The position numbers were made by a program, and so were the translations under genes. Source: Channallabes apus (taxonomy: Eukaryota > Chordata > Actinopteri > Siluriformes > Clariidae). From it: a stretch of DNA of 64,000 nucleotides. The DNA is taken from NCBI GenBank assembly GCA_030522415.1, contig CM060125.1, forward strand, positions 29,761,167 through 29,825,166, in the 5' to 3' direction. Below, one piece after another: positions 35,645-48,299 of the stretch. The notes beneath the pieces are model-generated. The model worked only from the letters and a program-made list of their open reading frames with translations. It was not told the DNA's origin and did not search any database. The first letter of the stretch is position 1, and each line of letters starts with the position of its first letter.

Positions 35645-36992
35645 TAGTGAAAGTAAGTCAAGGGAAGTTTATTTGTAGAGCACATTTCATACACAATGGT
35701 AATTCAAAGTGCTTTACATAGAAGAAAAGAAAATAATCATAAAATGAAATAAAAGATAATATTAAAAAAAAAACCTTTTTAACGAAAACTTAATAAAATA
35801 AAAAGACAGTTAGCAATAAAACTTTAAACTAATTAAAATTTTATTTAAAATAAAAATAGAAAACTAATTAAAACATCATTTAAAATAGAAAAAAAATAAA
35901 TAAATAATGCAATCGGTTTAAAAATTAAGTAAATATAAAATACAGTGCAGTCGGTTCGGACGTAGCACGGTGCTCATTCGATAAACGTGCAGCTAAACAG
36001 ATGAGTTTTAAGTCTTGATTTAAATCTGATCTCTTCTGGATCTGGTTCCACATGCGGGCAGCATAATGGCTAAAAGTGACTCCCCTTGTCTTGTGTGAAC
36101 TCTTGGTATTTCTAACTGACTCGATCCTAACGATCTGAGTCGTCTGTTAGGTTTATATTCAGTCAGCAGATCTGTAGTGTATTTAGGTCCTAGGCCATTA
36201 AGTGGTTTATAAACAAGTAAAAGTACTTTAAAATCTATCCTAAATGTTACAGGAAGCCAGTGTAAGGACCTGAGGACTGGTGTGATGTGCTCTGATTTTC
36301 TGGTTCTAGTTAGAATCCTGGCAGCAGCGTTCTGGAGGAGCTGCAGCTGTCTAATGGTCTTCTTGGGAGGCCGGTGAGGAGACCATTACAATAATCCACC
36401 CTGCTGGTGATAAAGGCATGGACAAGTTGAGATGATAGTAGCTGATTTAGTTACTGCTTTGACATGACCACTGAAACTAAGGTCTGTCTCCAGAATCACC
36501 CCAAGATTCTTGACTTGATTTTTAGTTATCTGACCCCTAGAGTGAACGTCTGCATTCACCTTCAGAGCTTCATCTATATTTCCAAATGCAATGACCTCAG
36601 TTTTTTCCTTGTTTAACTGAAGAAAATCTTGGCACATCCAACTGTTAATGTCATCAATGCATTTGCAGAGGGAGTCAACTGGGCTGTAGTCATTTGGAGA
36701 TAAGGCTACAGTAGGTAAATCTGGGTATCATCAGCAAGGGGACTTAGTGGGAGCATATACAGGCTAAACAGGAGGGGTGCAAGAATTGAGCCTTGTGGGA
36801 CTCCGCATGTCATGGACGTCCACTTAGACTTGTGCTCTCCTATACTCACATAATAACCTCTCCCTTCTAAGTATGACCTGAACCATTTGAGTACCGTCCC
36901 AGAAAGCCCGACCCAGTTTTCCAGTCTTTCTATTAGTATGTTATGATCGACAGTGTCAAACGCAGCACTAAGATCTAGCAGTAAGAGCATTT
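35645..36992 (-). mobile_element. 5'-truncated L2-clade LINE, second subfamily
   Basis: The 3' end AAGTTTATTTGTAGAGCACA differs from the 4183 subfamily. RT pieces: LLLLDLSAAFDTVDHNILIE, TCGVPQGSILAPLLFSLYM, LADDTQIYLL and NLGVILETDLSFSGHVKAV. The YADD box is disrupted by a deletion between LPLSP and LADDTQ. The 5' break lies at a (CA)n run, 36991-37017. Confidence 0.9.
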
Positions 36993-37043
36993 ACACACAC
37001 ACACACACACACACACATCATGTTTTTTTTTTTTACAATTATA

Positions 37044-37398
37044 TTCATTCATTCATTCATTTTCTATACCGCTTAATCCTGTGTTCAGGGTCGCGGGGGA
37101 CCTGGAGCCTATCCCAGGAGACTTCGGGCACTAGGCGGGGTACACCCTGGACAGGGTGCCAATCCATCGCAGGGCACACACACATACACACACTCACACA
37201 CCCAATCACACACTACGGGCAATTTGGGAACGGCAATTAGCCTAACCTGCATATCTTTGGACTGTGGGAGGAAACCGGAGTACCCGGAGGAAACCCACCA
37301 AGCATGGGGAGAACATGCAAACTCCATGCACACAGAGACGGGAATCCAGCCTGGCCGGGGAATCGAACCCAGACCCTGGAGGTGCAAGGCGACAGTGC
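37044..37398 (-). mobile_element. DANA/Mermaid-like SINE, slightly 5' truncated, 14-bp target duplication
   Basis: TTTTTACAATTATA at 37030-37043 is repeated at 37399-37412. The first ~25 bases of the head are missing (ends at GCACTGTCGCC in sense). It sits just 5' of the truncated L2. Confidence 0.94.
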
Positions 37399-37708
37399 TT
37401 TTTACAATTATAATTAATTTCAATTCAATATTGTCATAGTTATTATTTAGTACACATAAACCAAATATAAACATAAAACAAACAAATGAATAAACATAAA
37501 ACTTTAAACACGTGTGCAAACTTGATATACGTTCATTCTTTTGTATTTACTCAGCTTTACAGATAAAAGTGCTTTTGTAATTGGAAGAGTTTGTTTATTT
37601 CTTATAATAAATATCCATTAGACTTATTAATTATAATAATTTATACACTGAGAGGGATTCACAGTAAAACTGTAAAACTGACTGACATGGTATGCGACGT
37701 AGCGGATA

Positions 37709-37747
<39 letters not shown>

Positions 37748-38119
37748 TTGTGAGGCGGATCATGACATGTCCCTTTTTTTCACTACAAGCTGGACTCATT
37801 TCATTTTGTACACAATAAATATAAAGGTCGGGTCGAGAGGGCGAGAGAGAGAGTAAATCACGCAGGAAGGAGAGTGAGAAGTTGTCGAGACAGGTCTAGC
37901 ATGAGGACAAAGCGAAACGCACGACAGAAGCATGTCTGCTGCACGCGGCTCACTTCTGCAAAAACGTGGCTGATTAACATGATACTGAACCTTCCTGTCA
38001 GAATCACACACACATGCCTGTAACTCGCTACCATAAAGATAAACATGAATAAACATATACAAATACGTTAACATATAATAAACGTATTTGGTTTAGCATC
38101 AAATCGACATCATGTAACT

Positions 38120-39867
38120 CAGTTGTTCTCAAACATTTTCTGTCATTCCCCACTTAAGGGGGTGGGTGAATTTTCACACCCCACTTGTCAACAAAATGAA
38201 AGTTTACTATTTATTGAAATATAAATTTCTAAACCAATAAGATCAAATAACACCAAGTTCAAAACAGATAAAATACACGTGTAATTGTTATAACAGGCTT
38301 ACTTCGTCACTTACTGTATCTAGAGCTTTCTTTAAAAGAAGTCGAGTGGCTTATTAACGTGACTGGGGTGTGTTGTCTCTAAGTGTCTTCCTACGTTGTT
38401 GGGTCTCATGCGGTCTGCTGCCAGCGGTTTAAGACACAAAACACACACGGGTCTCTCCTCCGCCCCCACCATCACCACCATGAATCCAAGCTCTACATAC
38501 TGTAGGCTTCATCATGTTTTCTTTTCGGCTGGCTTTTTGGTTGATTAGGCTGATAGTGCTGAATCACCTGCTTTTTTATGGTCCATGTAACAAACGTATC
38601 CATTGACGTTATTATGCCCACTACTGTACATACAGTGCATACTACTGACCCGGTGTTATGCGCTAAAATGCCCCACTGCCGTGGATTGCCCCCCCTACAT
38701 AATTGCTATCAAATATTATATTAAAACAAAAATTCACAGGTTTATTATTATCAAATATAATATTACTATTATAATGAAGCCTAGGCACGTGACAGCCGTC
38801 AAGACCATTAATACAAATTCTTGTATAATGTTAATTTTGTAACATTTATTTTTCAGAGATTTGTCATGAATATGCAAATAAATATTTATATATGTAATAC
38901 AAATAAATATTGTTTATGATGAAAAATTAGACGAAACAAATTTTATTATAAAATAAACAATATAAAAGTATACATGTTAGATTTCTATGTTTACATATAC
39001 AACATATTTTTTTTTACATATTGCGTATTTAATTTTAATGTCTCATGCAATTTGTAAACCATCAACCTATGAATTTATGTTCTAATACAATATGTGATAG
39101 CGATTATGTTGGGGGGACAATCCATGGCAGGGGGGCATTTCAGCGCATAACACCGGTTTGTGTCCGCGGTAAATTTAGTTCGATATTCGCATATTTGCAT
39201 CTCCGAATTCAATAGTTGCGTAAATAAACCCGCAAATAAGATACTCACATATATTTCCTCTCTACATTGTCTTTAAGCTACATCCGCCTTAAATTATACA
39301 TAAAAGCATAAACACCTTTATTCTCTACGGCGCAACAAATGATTTAGGGATCATCGCAAATGCCACAAACCAACAAAAAGCGTAGAACGATATTGATCTT
39401 CTCTTCTGTTCAGCTCCTGAAGGATCAAAAAGCAACTTTGTTGCCACACTGGAAACTAGAAATGCCAGACTAGTACTGACTGATAAAATATGAATTTTTA
39501 ACAAAAATACAGAAACACCAGCATACACATTGGAATAAATAATGATTACATACTGTATAATACCGAACGTTTCATTATATTGTTCCTCTGCAATTAACAT
39601 GCCGACATTAAACCGTTATTGTTGCACTACAGTATGGTTCCACTTTTTGTCTGATGTTATTTTAAATTATTTGTATTAATGATCCATTTCTTTGTTGTGT
39701 GATTGTTTAGTTTCGAGTGTCCGATCTTTATTGTGAATAAAGAAGAGCATGAATTAGAATAGGTACTTTCCGATTATTTTCCACTAATTCCCTCCCGTTC
39801 ATTGCGCCCCACCTGTCATGTCTGTATTCCCCACTAGTGGGCGCGCCCCACACTTTGAGAACCACGG
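38120..39867. mobile_element. hAT (Charlie-like) transposon with 8-bp target duplication
   Basis: Terminal repeats CAGTTGTTCTCAAACATTTT and, inverted, CCGTGGTTCTCAAAGTGTGG are of the CAGTGGTTCTCAAA hAT type. ATGTAACT at 38112-38119 and 39868-39875 is an exact 8-bp duplication, the hAT hallmark. No intact transposase is seen. It carries a nested inverted-repeat element, 38650-39156. Confidence 0.92.
38650..39156. mobile_element. ~0.5-kb inverted-repeat element nested in the hAT
   Basis: Ends CCGGTGTTATGCGCTAAAAT (left) and CCGGTGTTATGCGCTGAAAT (right, inverted) continue as ~60-bp inverted repeats through GGATTGYCCCCCC. The interior is AT-rich and non-coding. The superfamily was not identified. 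Confidence 0.8.
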
Positions 39868-40573
39868 ATGTAACTGTAACCTGTAAACCACAAGAGGGTC
39901 CATTTCTTACATTAAAAAAGCTTTTAAAAAATTACTCTAAATAGCTAATTCGAATGAAGGCCTCCATTATTAAAAACAACAAACAAACAAAAAAAAACAT
40001 TAAAACAATAAGCACACACACACACACAAAGTGTTCGATGTTTGATTACATTTCAGAAATGCCCGTTAAACAGCAGATGAAAAAGCTAAAATATTAATGC
40101 ACCCCAAAAAAATCTTAATCTCTTTATACGGCTTTTATCATATCAGGACACGTTACATCGTTCTCCTGGGAACCTGATGTGTGTGTTGCCACATAACAAT
40201 ACGTTCATGCTGAAATTCATCAGCCCTATGAAGAAAAAGTGAAAAATGAACATCGGCTCTGTACGACTAGCAAATTGGTAAAATGCCGTTAAAGCTACCG
40301 TAGCTACGTCAGCCAAAGCTAGCTAAAAGCTTATAAATGAGGATTATAATAAAAATAAATGTAATATTATTAAGCTTATTCCTAGTTAATGTTGCTAAAA
40401 TATCTTATTCTATTGGCAGTTAATTTTTTTGATAGTTTTTAGGAATAAATTTTTTTTTAAAGAAGCTAAATTATTTGTCAATAGAACAAGACATGTTTCG
40501 CTTGCAATTTTGATAGCATTTAACCAGAAATAAACTTAATAACCTCATATTTAGTCTGTTCTAATCTTATTTT

Positions 40574-40939
40574 GGCGGCACGGTGGTGTAGTGGTTAGCA
40601 CTGTCGCCTTGCACCTCCAGGGTCTGGGTTCGATGCCCCGGCCAGGCTCGATTCCCGTCTCTGTGTGCATGGAGTTTGCATGTTCTCCCCGTGCTTGGTG
40701 GGTTTCCTCCGGGTACTCCGGTTTCCTCCAACAGTCCAAAGATATGCAGGTTAGGCTAATTGGCGTTCCCAAATTGACCGTAGTGTGTGAATGAGTGTGT
40801 GTGTGTGTGCTCTGTGATAGATTGGCACGCTGTCCAGGGTGTACCCTGCCTCATGCCCTGAGTCTCCTGGGATAGGCTCCAGGTCCCCGCGACCCTAAAT
40901 ACAGGATAAAGCGGTATAGAAGATGAATGAATGAATGAA
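40574..40939 (+). mobile_element. DANA/Mermaid-like SINE with 12-bp target duplication
   Basis: TAATCTTATTTT at 40562-40573 is repeated at 40940-40951. Full-length copy. Confidence 0.95.
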
Positions 40940-40951
40940 TAATCTTATTTT

Positions 40952-42266
40952 TAAAAATTTTAGCTAGCTTTGACTGAATTCAAGAATACTTCACCTGATA
41001 AGATTTCTCTTTTAAAATCTTATCAGGAAAAACCAGGATAATAAAAGAGGTATTTTTGGTGAAATTGGTCATGTTATACAAATTGTTTTCATCAAAACAA
41101 ATTTCATGTCATGAAACGCGAGACGTGTGTTAAAGTAGCTGCGTGTAGCTATAGCACTTACTCACTGTCTCTTACGTTACAGCAGCTATAAACACTCGGA
41201 AAGCATAAAAAAGTCCTGAAAAACCATTTTACCTCTGACTCTTACCAAGCCCTGACACTGGAGACTCCTTCCTTTATCGTTACATAGACCTGTCAGATTT
41301 CTATCAGTCTCGTTAGCAGTGTGTGAGAACAACATCTCGGTATAAAGTCATACGAAATGCATCACGACACAGTGAGTCCTTTGACTGAGCAGCTGCTCGG
41401 TGGTTACACGCCGCCGGCCGGTATTTATTCGGCACGAGAGCAAATGTCCACACAAGCCCGGGTTCTTAATCCTACAGATGCTGCGTTCAGCAGCTGTTTC
41501 CTTCCACGATTATCAGACAGAGAGGCTTCAGTGTTGTTGGGGGAAAAAGGGCTGATTCATCTGTGTAGCAGGAGATAACAGGAAATCCAGCCAGATCCTG
41601 GGAAAGCAGGTCGCTTGAGTCACGGGTCTGTCATTACAGGTTTGAACCTACGGCTTCGAAAAACTACAAACACACACACACACACACACCTTTTTTCTCC
41701 CGGTGCATCAGCTCTACAGGCGCAGGAAGATTTAATGTTCGGATAGAAGTGTGTGTGCGCTCTCCCTCTCTCTCTCCCTCTCTCTTTCTTTCTTTCTTTG
41801 CTTGTATCTCACACACAGACACATCTGGATTCAGGTGTGATAAGATGAACTGGCAGATAGACAGATGAATTCTTTTCCTGGCACAAAAAAAAAACCCCAC
41901 AATCTGCGAATTCTTTAGTCTCTGCACGTCCAATCTCAGTTTAGTCCTGCGATGACGGACGCTTCGTTATCACCGTTAGCCCAGTGACAGGCGCCCGCGA
42001 GCTCGCCCCTGTCCTTTACCTTCCTTCAACCGGAGTAACACGCTTTCATATGCAAATAAGGATGACAAGATGAGTTCAAATGCAGATATACAAGCCTGAT
42101 GTGACTTTTTTTCAACTTTCTGAGCAACTGTCATACTTCCCCCTGAAAAGAGTTTGTTCATGGGCAGACTTCTAAATAGACAGAATATAGCTTAAAACAA
42201 CAAAAAACAAAACAAAAACAAAAAAGACTCAAACATTTTTTGTTGTTGTTGATGTACACACACACA
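40952..42266. other. no gene recognised
   Basis: Holds the dispersed motif TGACACTGGAGACTCCTTCC (41253-41272) and a (CA)n run at 41669-41688. Short ORFs only. Confidence 0.55.
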
Positions 42267-42890
42267 CTGATCAGCCATAACATTATGACCATCCACGTAA
42301 AATAGAGAGTAGGCCTGATGTGCTGTGTGTTCTGACTTCACTCCCCATGTGCAACAGTAACCCTTGGCCACAGATGTTCACAGGTTTTAATCCCTTGCAC
42401 CCCTTTTTTGGTATGTCCTGACCACTGCAGTCCGGGAACATCCCATGGTAGCTGCAGCGTTGCTCTGACCCAGTCGTCTAGACATCACAATCTGGCTCGT
42501 ATCAAAGTCAATCAAATCCTTACGCTTGCTCACTTTTTCTGCTTCCAACACATCGACTTCAGGAAAAAATACAGTATATCCCACCCATTTCCAGGCCGCC
42601 ATCGTAACGAGATGTGTCGACATCAAATTGTCAAATTGTCTAGACGACTGGGTCAGAGCAACTCTTGTGAGATGTTCCCGTGCTGCAGTGGTCAGGACCA
42701 GCCAAAAGTGATCCGAGGAAGGAAAACCGGTGAACTGGTGACAGCAGGGTCATGTGTGTCCAAGGGTTACTGATGCACATGGGGAGTGAAAGAAAGGAGT
42801 CAGAACACACAGCGCATCACTGTTTTGGTGGCAAAAGGGGGATCTACTCAAAATCAAGCAGGTGGTCATAATGTTATGGCTGATGGGCTG
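42267..42890. mobile_element. Tc1-derived foldback element, copy 1
   Basis: Two ~230-bp arms are inverted copies of each other around a ~130-bp loop. Each begins with the CTGATCAGCCATAACATTAT terminus (the right end slightly diverged) and carries the N-terminal HTH region of a Tc1-like transposase: DFDTSQIVMSRRLGQSNAAA and CSRTAVVRTYQKRG on the minus strand in the left arm, and a decayed version in plus orientation in the right arm. It is thus two 5' halves joined head to head, with no catalytic domain. Confidence 0.82.
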
Positions 42891-43221
42891 TGTGTGTGTA
42901 TATACAGTATACGTGTATAGACGCTCACTCACAGCGTATACAACAAAGTCCAAAGCAACACAACAATACACAACAAAACTTTAGCGTGGTTTAGCATTAT
43001 GCATTAAGTGTTTGTCTTAATTATAACACTTCAGTTTTACCCACTGTGGAGTCGTGTTCTATCAATTCTGCATGAAAAACAAAAAAACCCTCCTGACCCG
43101 GAGGGGTGAAAGGGCAGATATAATGCCACAACCTGGCACAAGGTGGCGTGTGTGTGAAACGGGTGATGGGGAATGTAAAGTTGCAGGGGTGTAGTAAAAT
43201 ATACATAAAACTTATTTCACT

Positions 43222-43472
43222 GTGGTCTGTGTGCATGGAGTTTGCATGTTCTCTCCCCATGTGATGTCGGTTTCCTCTGGGTACTCTGGTTTCCTCCCGC
43301 AGGCCAAAGACATGCAGATTAGGTTAACTTATCTTCCCAAATTGCCTGTGTGTGTGTGTGTGTATGTGTGTGTGTGTGTATGTGTGTGTGCCCTGTGATT
43401 GATTGTTCAGTACACCTTGTGCCCTAAGTCTCCTGGGACAAGAGAAAGCGGTACAGACGATGAATGATGAGT
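43222..43472 (+). mobile_element. 5'-truncated, diverged DANA/Mermaid-like SINE
   Basis: GTGTGCATGGAGTTTGCATG, then GTTTCCTCCCGCAGGCCAAA and GTCTCCTGGGACA, ending CGATGAATGATGA. It lacks the tRNA-like head. Confidence 0.85.
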
Positions 43473-43765
43473 GAGAGGTTTTCACACAGCTAGCCCGATT
43501 AGCAGTGAAGCTAACTCAACAAATATACACAAACTCCAGACTCCGCCCACTTCTGATATCAGGGTTGGTTTGGGAATTATTTATTTCAGATTGTAAACAT
43601 ATTTTGTGTGTGTGTGTGTGTGTTTCATTGACAGAGCTGCTGTTCAAGAAAATTAATCATACAATAATTTATAAAGTACTGTATATGGAAGGTCAATTAA
43701 GTAATTACTAACTAAATATCAAAAATGATAAAATATAACAAGTTTCCATTAAAGCACTTTAATTA

Positions 43766-44820
43766 CAGTGGAACCTTGAATTACGAGCATTAAAAAAACA
43801 CTTGTAAATCAATTCCCATAAAAATAATGGAAACTCAAATTATTTGAATACTTTGAAAAAAAATTTTTTGAAACTTATTTTCAAGAGTCAAAATAAATCC
43901 CAACAGATAAGTGTTTCCATTTATGCGGGCAGGTGCTGTGTGTGTGAATCTAAAGTAAGAGGAGAGGAGGAATGAGCCCCTCCCGTATCCCCTTTCTCAT
44001 CTTACATAGTAAACCTTTCTCCTCTTTTACTTGAATTTCACACACACACACACACACACCTATACTCAGGTCAAAAGTCCTCGTAAACCACAAAAACCAA
44101 CACACACACACGCACATTAACAGAAAGACTGTTTTAATCAGCAAAATTAGCAAGGAACATCGCTAATGACACTCGCGTGAGCGCAAATTATCGGAATCAC
44201 TGCTGTAAAGTAAAACAAACAAATTAACCTGCACTTCACCTTTGAAAAGAATTGCGACAGAGCAGTGTTTCAGTGTAGAGCAGAGTGTGTGTGTGTGTGT
44301 GTGTGTGAAGCTGAGAGGGGGTATGGGAGGGTATAAAGGCGAGTGTGTGTGAAGGTGTTATGTGTGTACGCGTGTACACACATAGCGACAGGCTGAATAG
44401 AGAGGGAGAGAGAAAATGAATCTTTAACATCTCTAATGAGACTAGTGAGGCTTTACATGCGTGTTACAAGAAACAGCACACACGTTCTGTACACTCACAC
44501 ATACAAACACAAAATAAAGTATGTTTTACGCACACACAGATGGTTACAGTAAACAGTACACGCGTTAATTTTACCAGTAAGAGACGCGCACTAACACTCA
44601 GCAGGGGAGACGATTACCCACAATTCCACAGCGCAAGAGAGAGATAAACTGTTGGCTCAGTTGTGATCATGTGATGCTTGGCATCAAAACAAGAAGCGCA
44701 TGCGTGATACATGATACTCGGTGCTCGTAAACCAAGACTTGTAAGTTACCCAAGTCAAAATTTATTACAGTAAAAATCTTTGCTCGTCTTGCGGAACACT
44801 CGTAATCCAAGGTTCCACTG
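43766..44820. mobile_element. non-autonomous Tc1/mariner-type transposon (TA target duplication)
   Basis: Inverted termini CAGTGGAACCTTGAATTACG and CAGTGGAACCTTGGATTACG, each flanked by TA. 1055 bp long, with AT-rich and microsatellite-containing interior and no transposase recognised. Confidence 0.85.
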
Positions 44821-45862
44821 TACTTACTAACATGAAGCACTGCTTATCGAGAAACGACAAAGCGTAAAAGCTTCTGTCCTGAAGACCTTCCTGTGGCGGA
44901 GTTGAAAACGTTGACACTGGAGACTCCTTCCATAAATATTGCATAGACATCCATGCTTTGATCTCTTCATTATGAAGCTCCGTTCACACAGACGATCCAC
45001 CATACAAGTCTAAAACACTTCGCGTAGCTTCAAAGCAGTGCTTAAGTCATGAATCACATCCCGAGGCCAGACTGGGTGCTGGAACGGCCGAGCTTTCTGA
45101 AGAATCCCAGACTCCAGGGGGGAACAAATCCTGTCCATAACTCCCGGGGAAAGAGGATTACGCTTTTAAACATCCCACATGCACTTAATGTTCAGGTGGA
45201 TAAAACAGTCGCAAAAATCCACATACTGAGAAACTCTCGAGCATCGACTGACCATAAACCGCTGCTCTAAGCTGATTACATCAACTACATCATTAATGGA
45301 CATACAGATAGTTACAGCTAAACAAATCTTCTGTTTTTACAATCTCGGGAGTCTTTTTTTTTATTCATTTCTTAGGAGTTCTGCCAAATCAGTGCAACCT
45401 GTGTTTGATCTCATCCTGTCTGAATTTACTGCTTTCTTTTTTTTTATTCCAGGTCTAGACTCAGCAGCGTTACGTGGTAATGAAATGAAAAGTCGACTGA
45501 CGACCTGATGGTACAGAATGACCGGGTTATCACATCTATGTCTTTTTTCTTATCCCTGATAGCACGGGGCATTGAAAGAGTGCTTCTGGTGGAGGGGTTA
45601 GTGGGATTTATTTTACAGTTAAAATGACAAGAGCTTTCAGAACCACCTCTCTAGTGCACTGTGTGAAAGTAATGAGCTGTGTTGGAGCATGAACATCAAC
45701 ACTCCGCATCAAAAAGTCTGAAATATTTCTACCGTATGAATTTATACTTGGGCTTTTTTATTTGGACCCAGTTAAGACCAAAGAAGACACCATGTAATGA
45801 AGAAATCTGATGATTTGATGGAATCATACACAGGTGATTTACAGCTCAATAAATCATCAATG
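44821..45862. other. no gene recognised
   Basis: Holds another TTGACACTGGAGACTCCTTC (44911-44930). ORFs at 45049-45508 have no recognisable domain. Confidence 0.55.
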
Positions 45863-45876
45863 ATAGAATTCAAATT

Positions 45877-45991
45877 CATTCATTCATCTTCTATACCTCT
45901 TTATCCTGTATTTAGGGTCTCGGGGACCTGGAGCCTATCCCAGGAGACTCAGGGTACGAGGCAGGGTACACCCTGGACACCGTGCCAATAC
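45877..45991 (-). mobile_element. SINE 3' fragment with 14-bp target duplication
   Basis: Only the last ~115 bases of the DANA/Mermaid-like SINE (GGAGCCTATCCCAGGAGACT) between ATAGAATTCAAATT at 45863-45876 and 45992-46005, so truncation occurred at insertion. Confidence 0.9.
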
Positions 45992-46120
45992 ATAGAATTC
46001 AAATTATTAATATATATTATTACCTGATTCTCTAATTATGACAAGTATACGTCTTATTGCTTACTGTATCATTATTTATCATCATATAATCATTATTATA
46101 ATTAAACAGCACACAGAATA

Positions 46121-47510
46121 CACTGATCAGCCATAACATTATGACCATCAGATCCCCTTTTGCCACCTTAAAAAGTGATGTGCCGTGTGTTCTGACATCA
46201 TTCTATCAAAACCAGCATTAACCTTTACCTTCATTTTATCAACACTAGCTCTTCCATTGGATCAGAATTCACAGGGCAGCTTTTACTTCCCATGTGGATC
46301 AGTGAGCCTTGGCTACACGTGACCCTGTCACCAGTCCACTGGTTTTCCTTCCTTGGATCACTTTTGGTACGTCCTGAATTGCTCTGACCCAGTCCTCTAG
46401 ACATCACAATTTGTCCCTTCTCACAGTAGCAACTATTTCAATATCTTGTTACAGTGGCATCTTTATTTCCTGAAACTGATGTGTTGGAAGCAGAAAAAAT
46501 GGTCAAATGTAAAAGTGTGTGACTTTGACAAGGGCCAGAATGTGATCAGAGCAACCCCAAAACTGCAAGTGTCGTTGGACGCTCCAGCGCCCGTATTCAA
46601 AAATCTTTTTAATCCTAAAAGTGACGAAATTCTAAGAAAATTCTTAGAATTATGACATTTTCTAAGAATTTCCCCTTAAATTTAGGACTAAATCTTAGTA
46701 AAGATAAAAATGATTCACAAAACATCTTAGCCCTAAAAACAGCTCCTAAGGTAAAACTTGTTAAGAGTAGAGAGGAGGATCTACTGGCCAGTCTGGTTTT
46801 CTTGTTGATTTACTTCATTGCATCTCTCTTGGATTGTTGGCTACATACCATCCAAAGGTGCAACTTAAACTGTCCTACAATCAGGTAAACTGGTAAAAGC
46901 TGAGCCATTTTGCTCCCATCGATCTGAAATGGATCACAAGTAATAAAATCAGTATGATAAATAAATATAAGAACTTACAATAAATATAGTAACTACTGTA
47001 TGGAAATTAGTTGCTTCAAAAGTAGACACATTTTCAACATTTGTCTCTTTAATTATCCTTGAGATATTTAGCCTATAACAGAAACTTTGCATAAAGCAGC
47101 CTGTAGTCATAATTATACAATTTCTTTATATCCAAACGTTATGATTTCACAGTTTGTCCTATTATCATGCATTTTATTTTCACAAAGAACACATTTCAAG
47201 ACCTTTACAGAGGTCAGAGGTCATTTTTTATCAATCAATCACAGACCTTGAATTGCTGCATCAACGAGGTCGACCACACCCCCTCACTAACATAAAGGTT
47301 TTTGTACTGTCCTTAGTAGCTCTCAGAAGATTCCTTAATCACTTTTAGTCTAGGACTCCCAGCTAGGACTTTTTAAGATAAGATAGGAGCTCTCTGAGAG
47401 AATTCTAAGAAGCTTTGTGAATACGGGCCCTGGAGTGCACTGGTCAGAACATACCTACTGTAAAGTGCTCCAGGGAAGAAGAACCGGTCATGATGTTATG
47501 GCTGATTGAC
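46121..47510. mobile_element. Tc1-derived foldback element, copy 2, with nested insertion
   Basis: Same termini (CACTGATCAGCCATAACATT on the left, GTTATGGCTGATTG on the right) and the same left-arm/right-arm arrangement as 42267-42890. The plus strand near 46480-46550 reads EAEKMVKCKS then DFDKGQNV, a decayed transposase N-terminus. It is split by the inverted-repeat element at 46582-47435. Confidence 0.78.
46582..47435. mobile_element. inverted-repeat transposon (Harbinger/ISL2EU-like) nested in the foldback element
   Basis: Termini CTCCAGCGCCCGTATTCA and, inverted, CTCCAGGGCCCGTATTCA, followed by inverted TTCTTAGAATTYT and AGGACT blocks. GGGCCCGTATTCA termini are typical of Harbinger/ISL2EU-like fish elements (recalled). 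About 850 bp, no transposase; the target duplication is unclear. Confidence 0.65.
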
Positions 47511-48299
47511 ATATTTGGTGAAAATCAAATCACAAAAAAAAAAAAAAAAAATTTGTTGAACATTTTTATTTTCATTTAAAAGGACTTTGTTGTTGTTTTA
47601 CCCATCACCTTGAACAAACACAGGTGGTGTGTGTGTGTGTGTGTTTCACTCAGAAACTAAATTCTCTCTGTCTTCATTAGTTCTTTTAACAAAAAACGCT
47701 GATCCACTTTTGGTTCCATAAGGTCTTAAAACATAATAAAGGGGGAAAAAAAACCTCCATAATTTCTGGGGAAAAGAAATAATAATAATAATAAAATCAC
47801 CTGCTAGTGCCTGGGAGGAAAAAGAAGCCATCAAACACTTGAAGGGAGACATCCTTAGTTTGAAAACAGGAAACAGCCTGATTTGTGAAGTTAGATGAAC
47901 AAATTCTTTCCACAAATTCCGACAGATTCCTGATTCGCTTCAGAGCAAAACCAGGAACGCAAACACAGTGATCGGAAGTCCTCGCGTTTATATATTCTTT
48001 ATATAATCTTTAAAAAAAAAAAAAAAAAAAAAACATTGAGCCAACATAAATAATAGGAATGACAATGTTAAAAAAAAAGAAAAGAAATACGAAGCAAAAA
48101 CATTTGAAAGAAATATTATTAATATTAATAATAACCACAAGAGTAAAAATAAAAAAGTCTCTTAAGTTACTAAAGTCAAATATACACAGCTATAACTCTT
48201 TCCTATTTACACATATACACATTCAGTTAGTTTATTATTAACAGATTTTCTGTCTTTGTCGATCTCTAGAAACTAAATGTTTTCTGCTTCTTGTCCAAA

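Noticed and set aside
42408..42773. 121-residue plus-strand ORF
   Set aside because: It crosses the loop of the foldback transposon and mixes both arms; it is not a gene.
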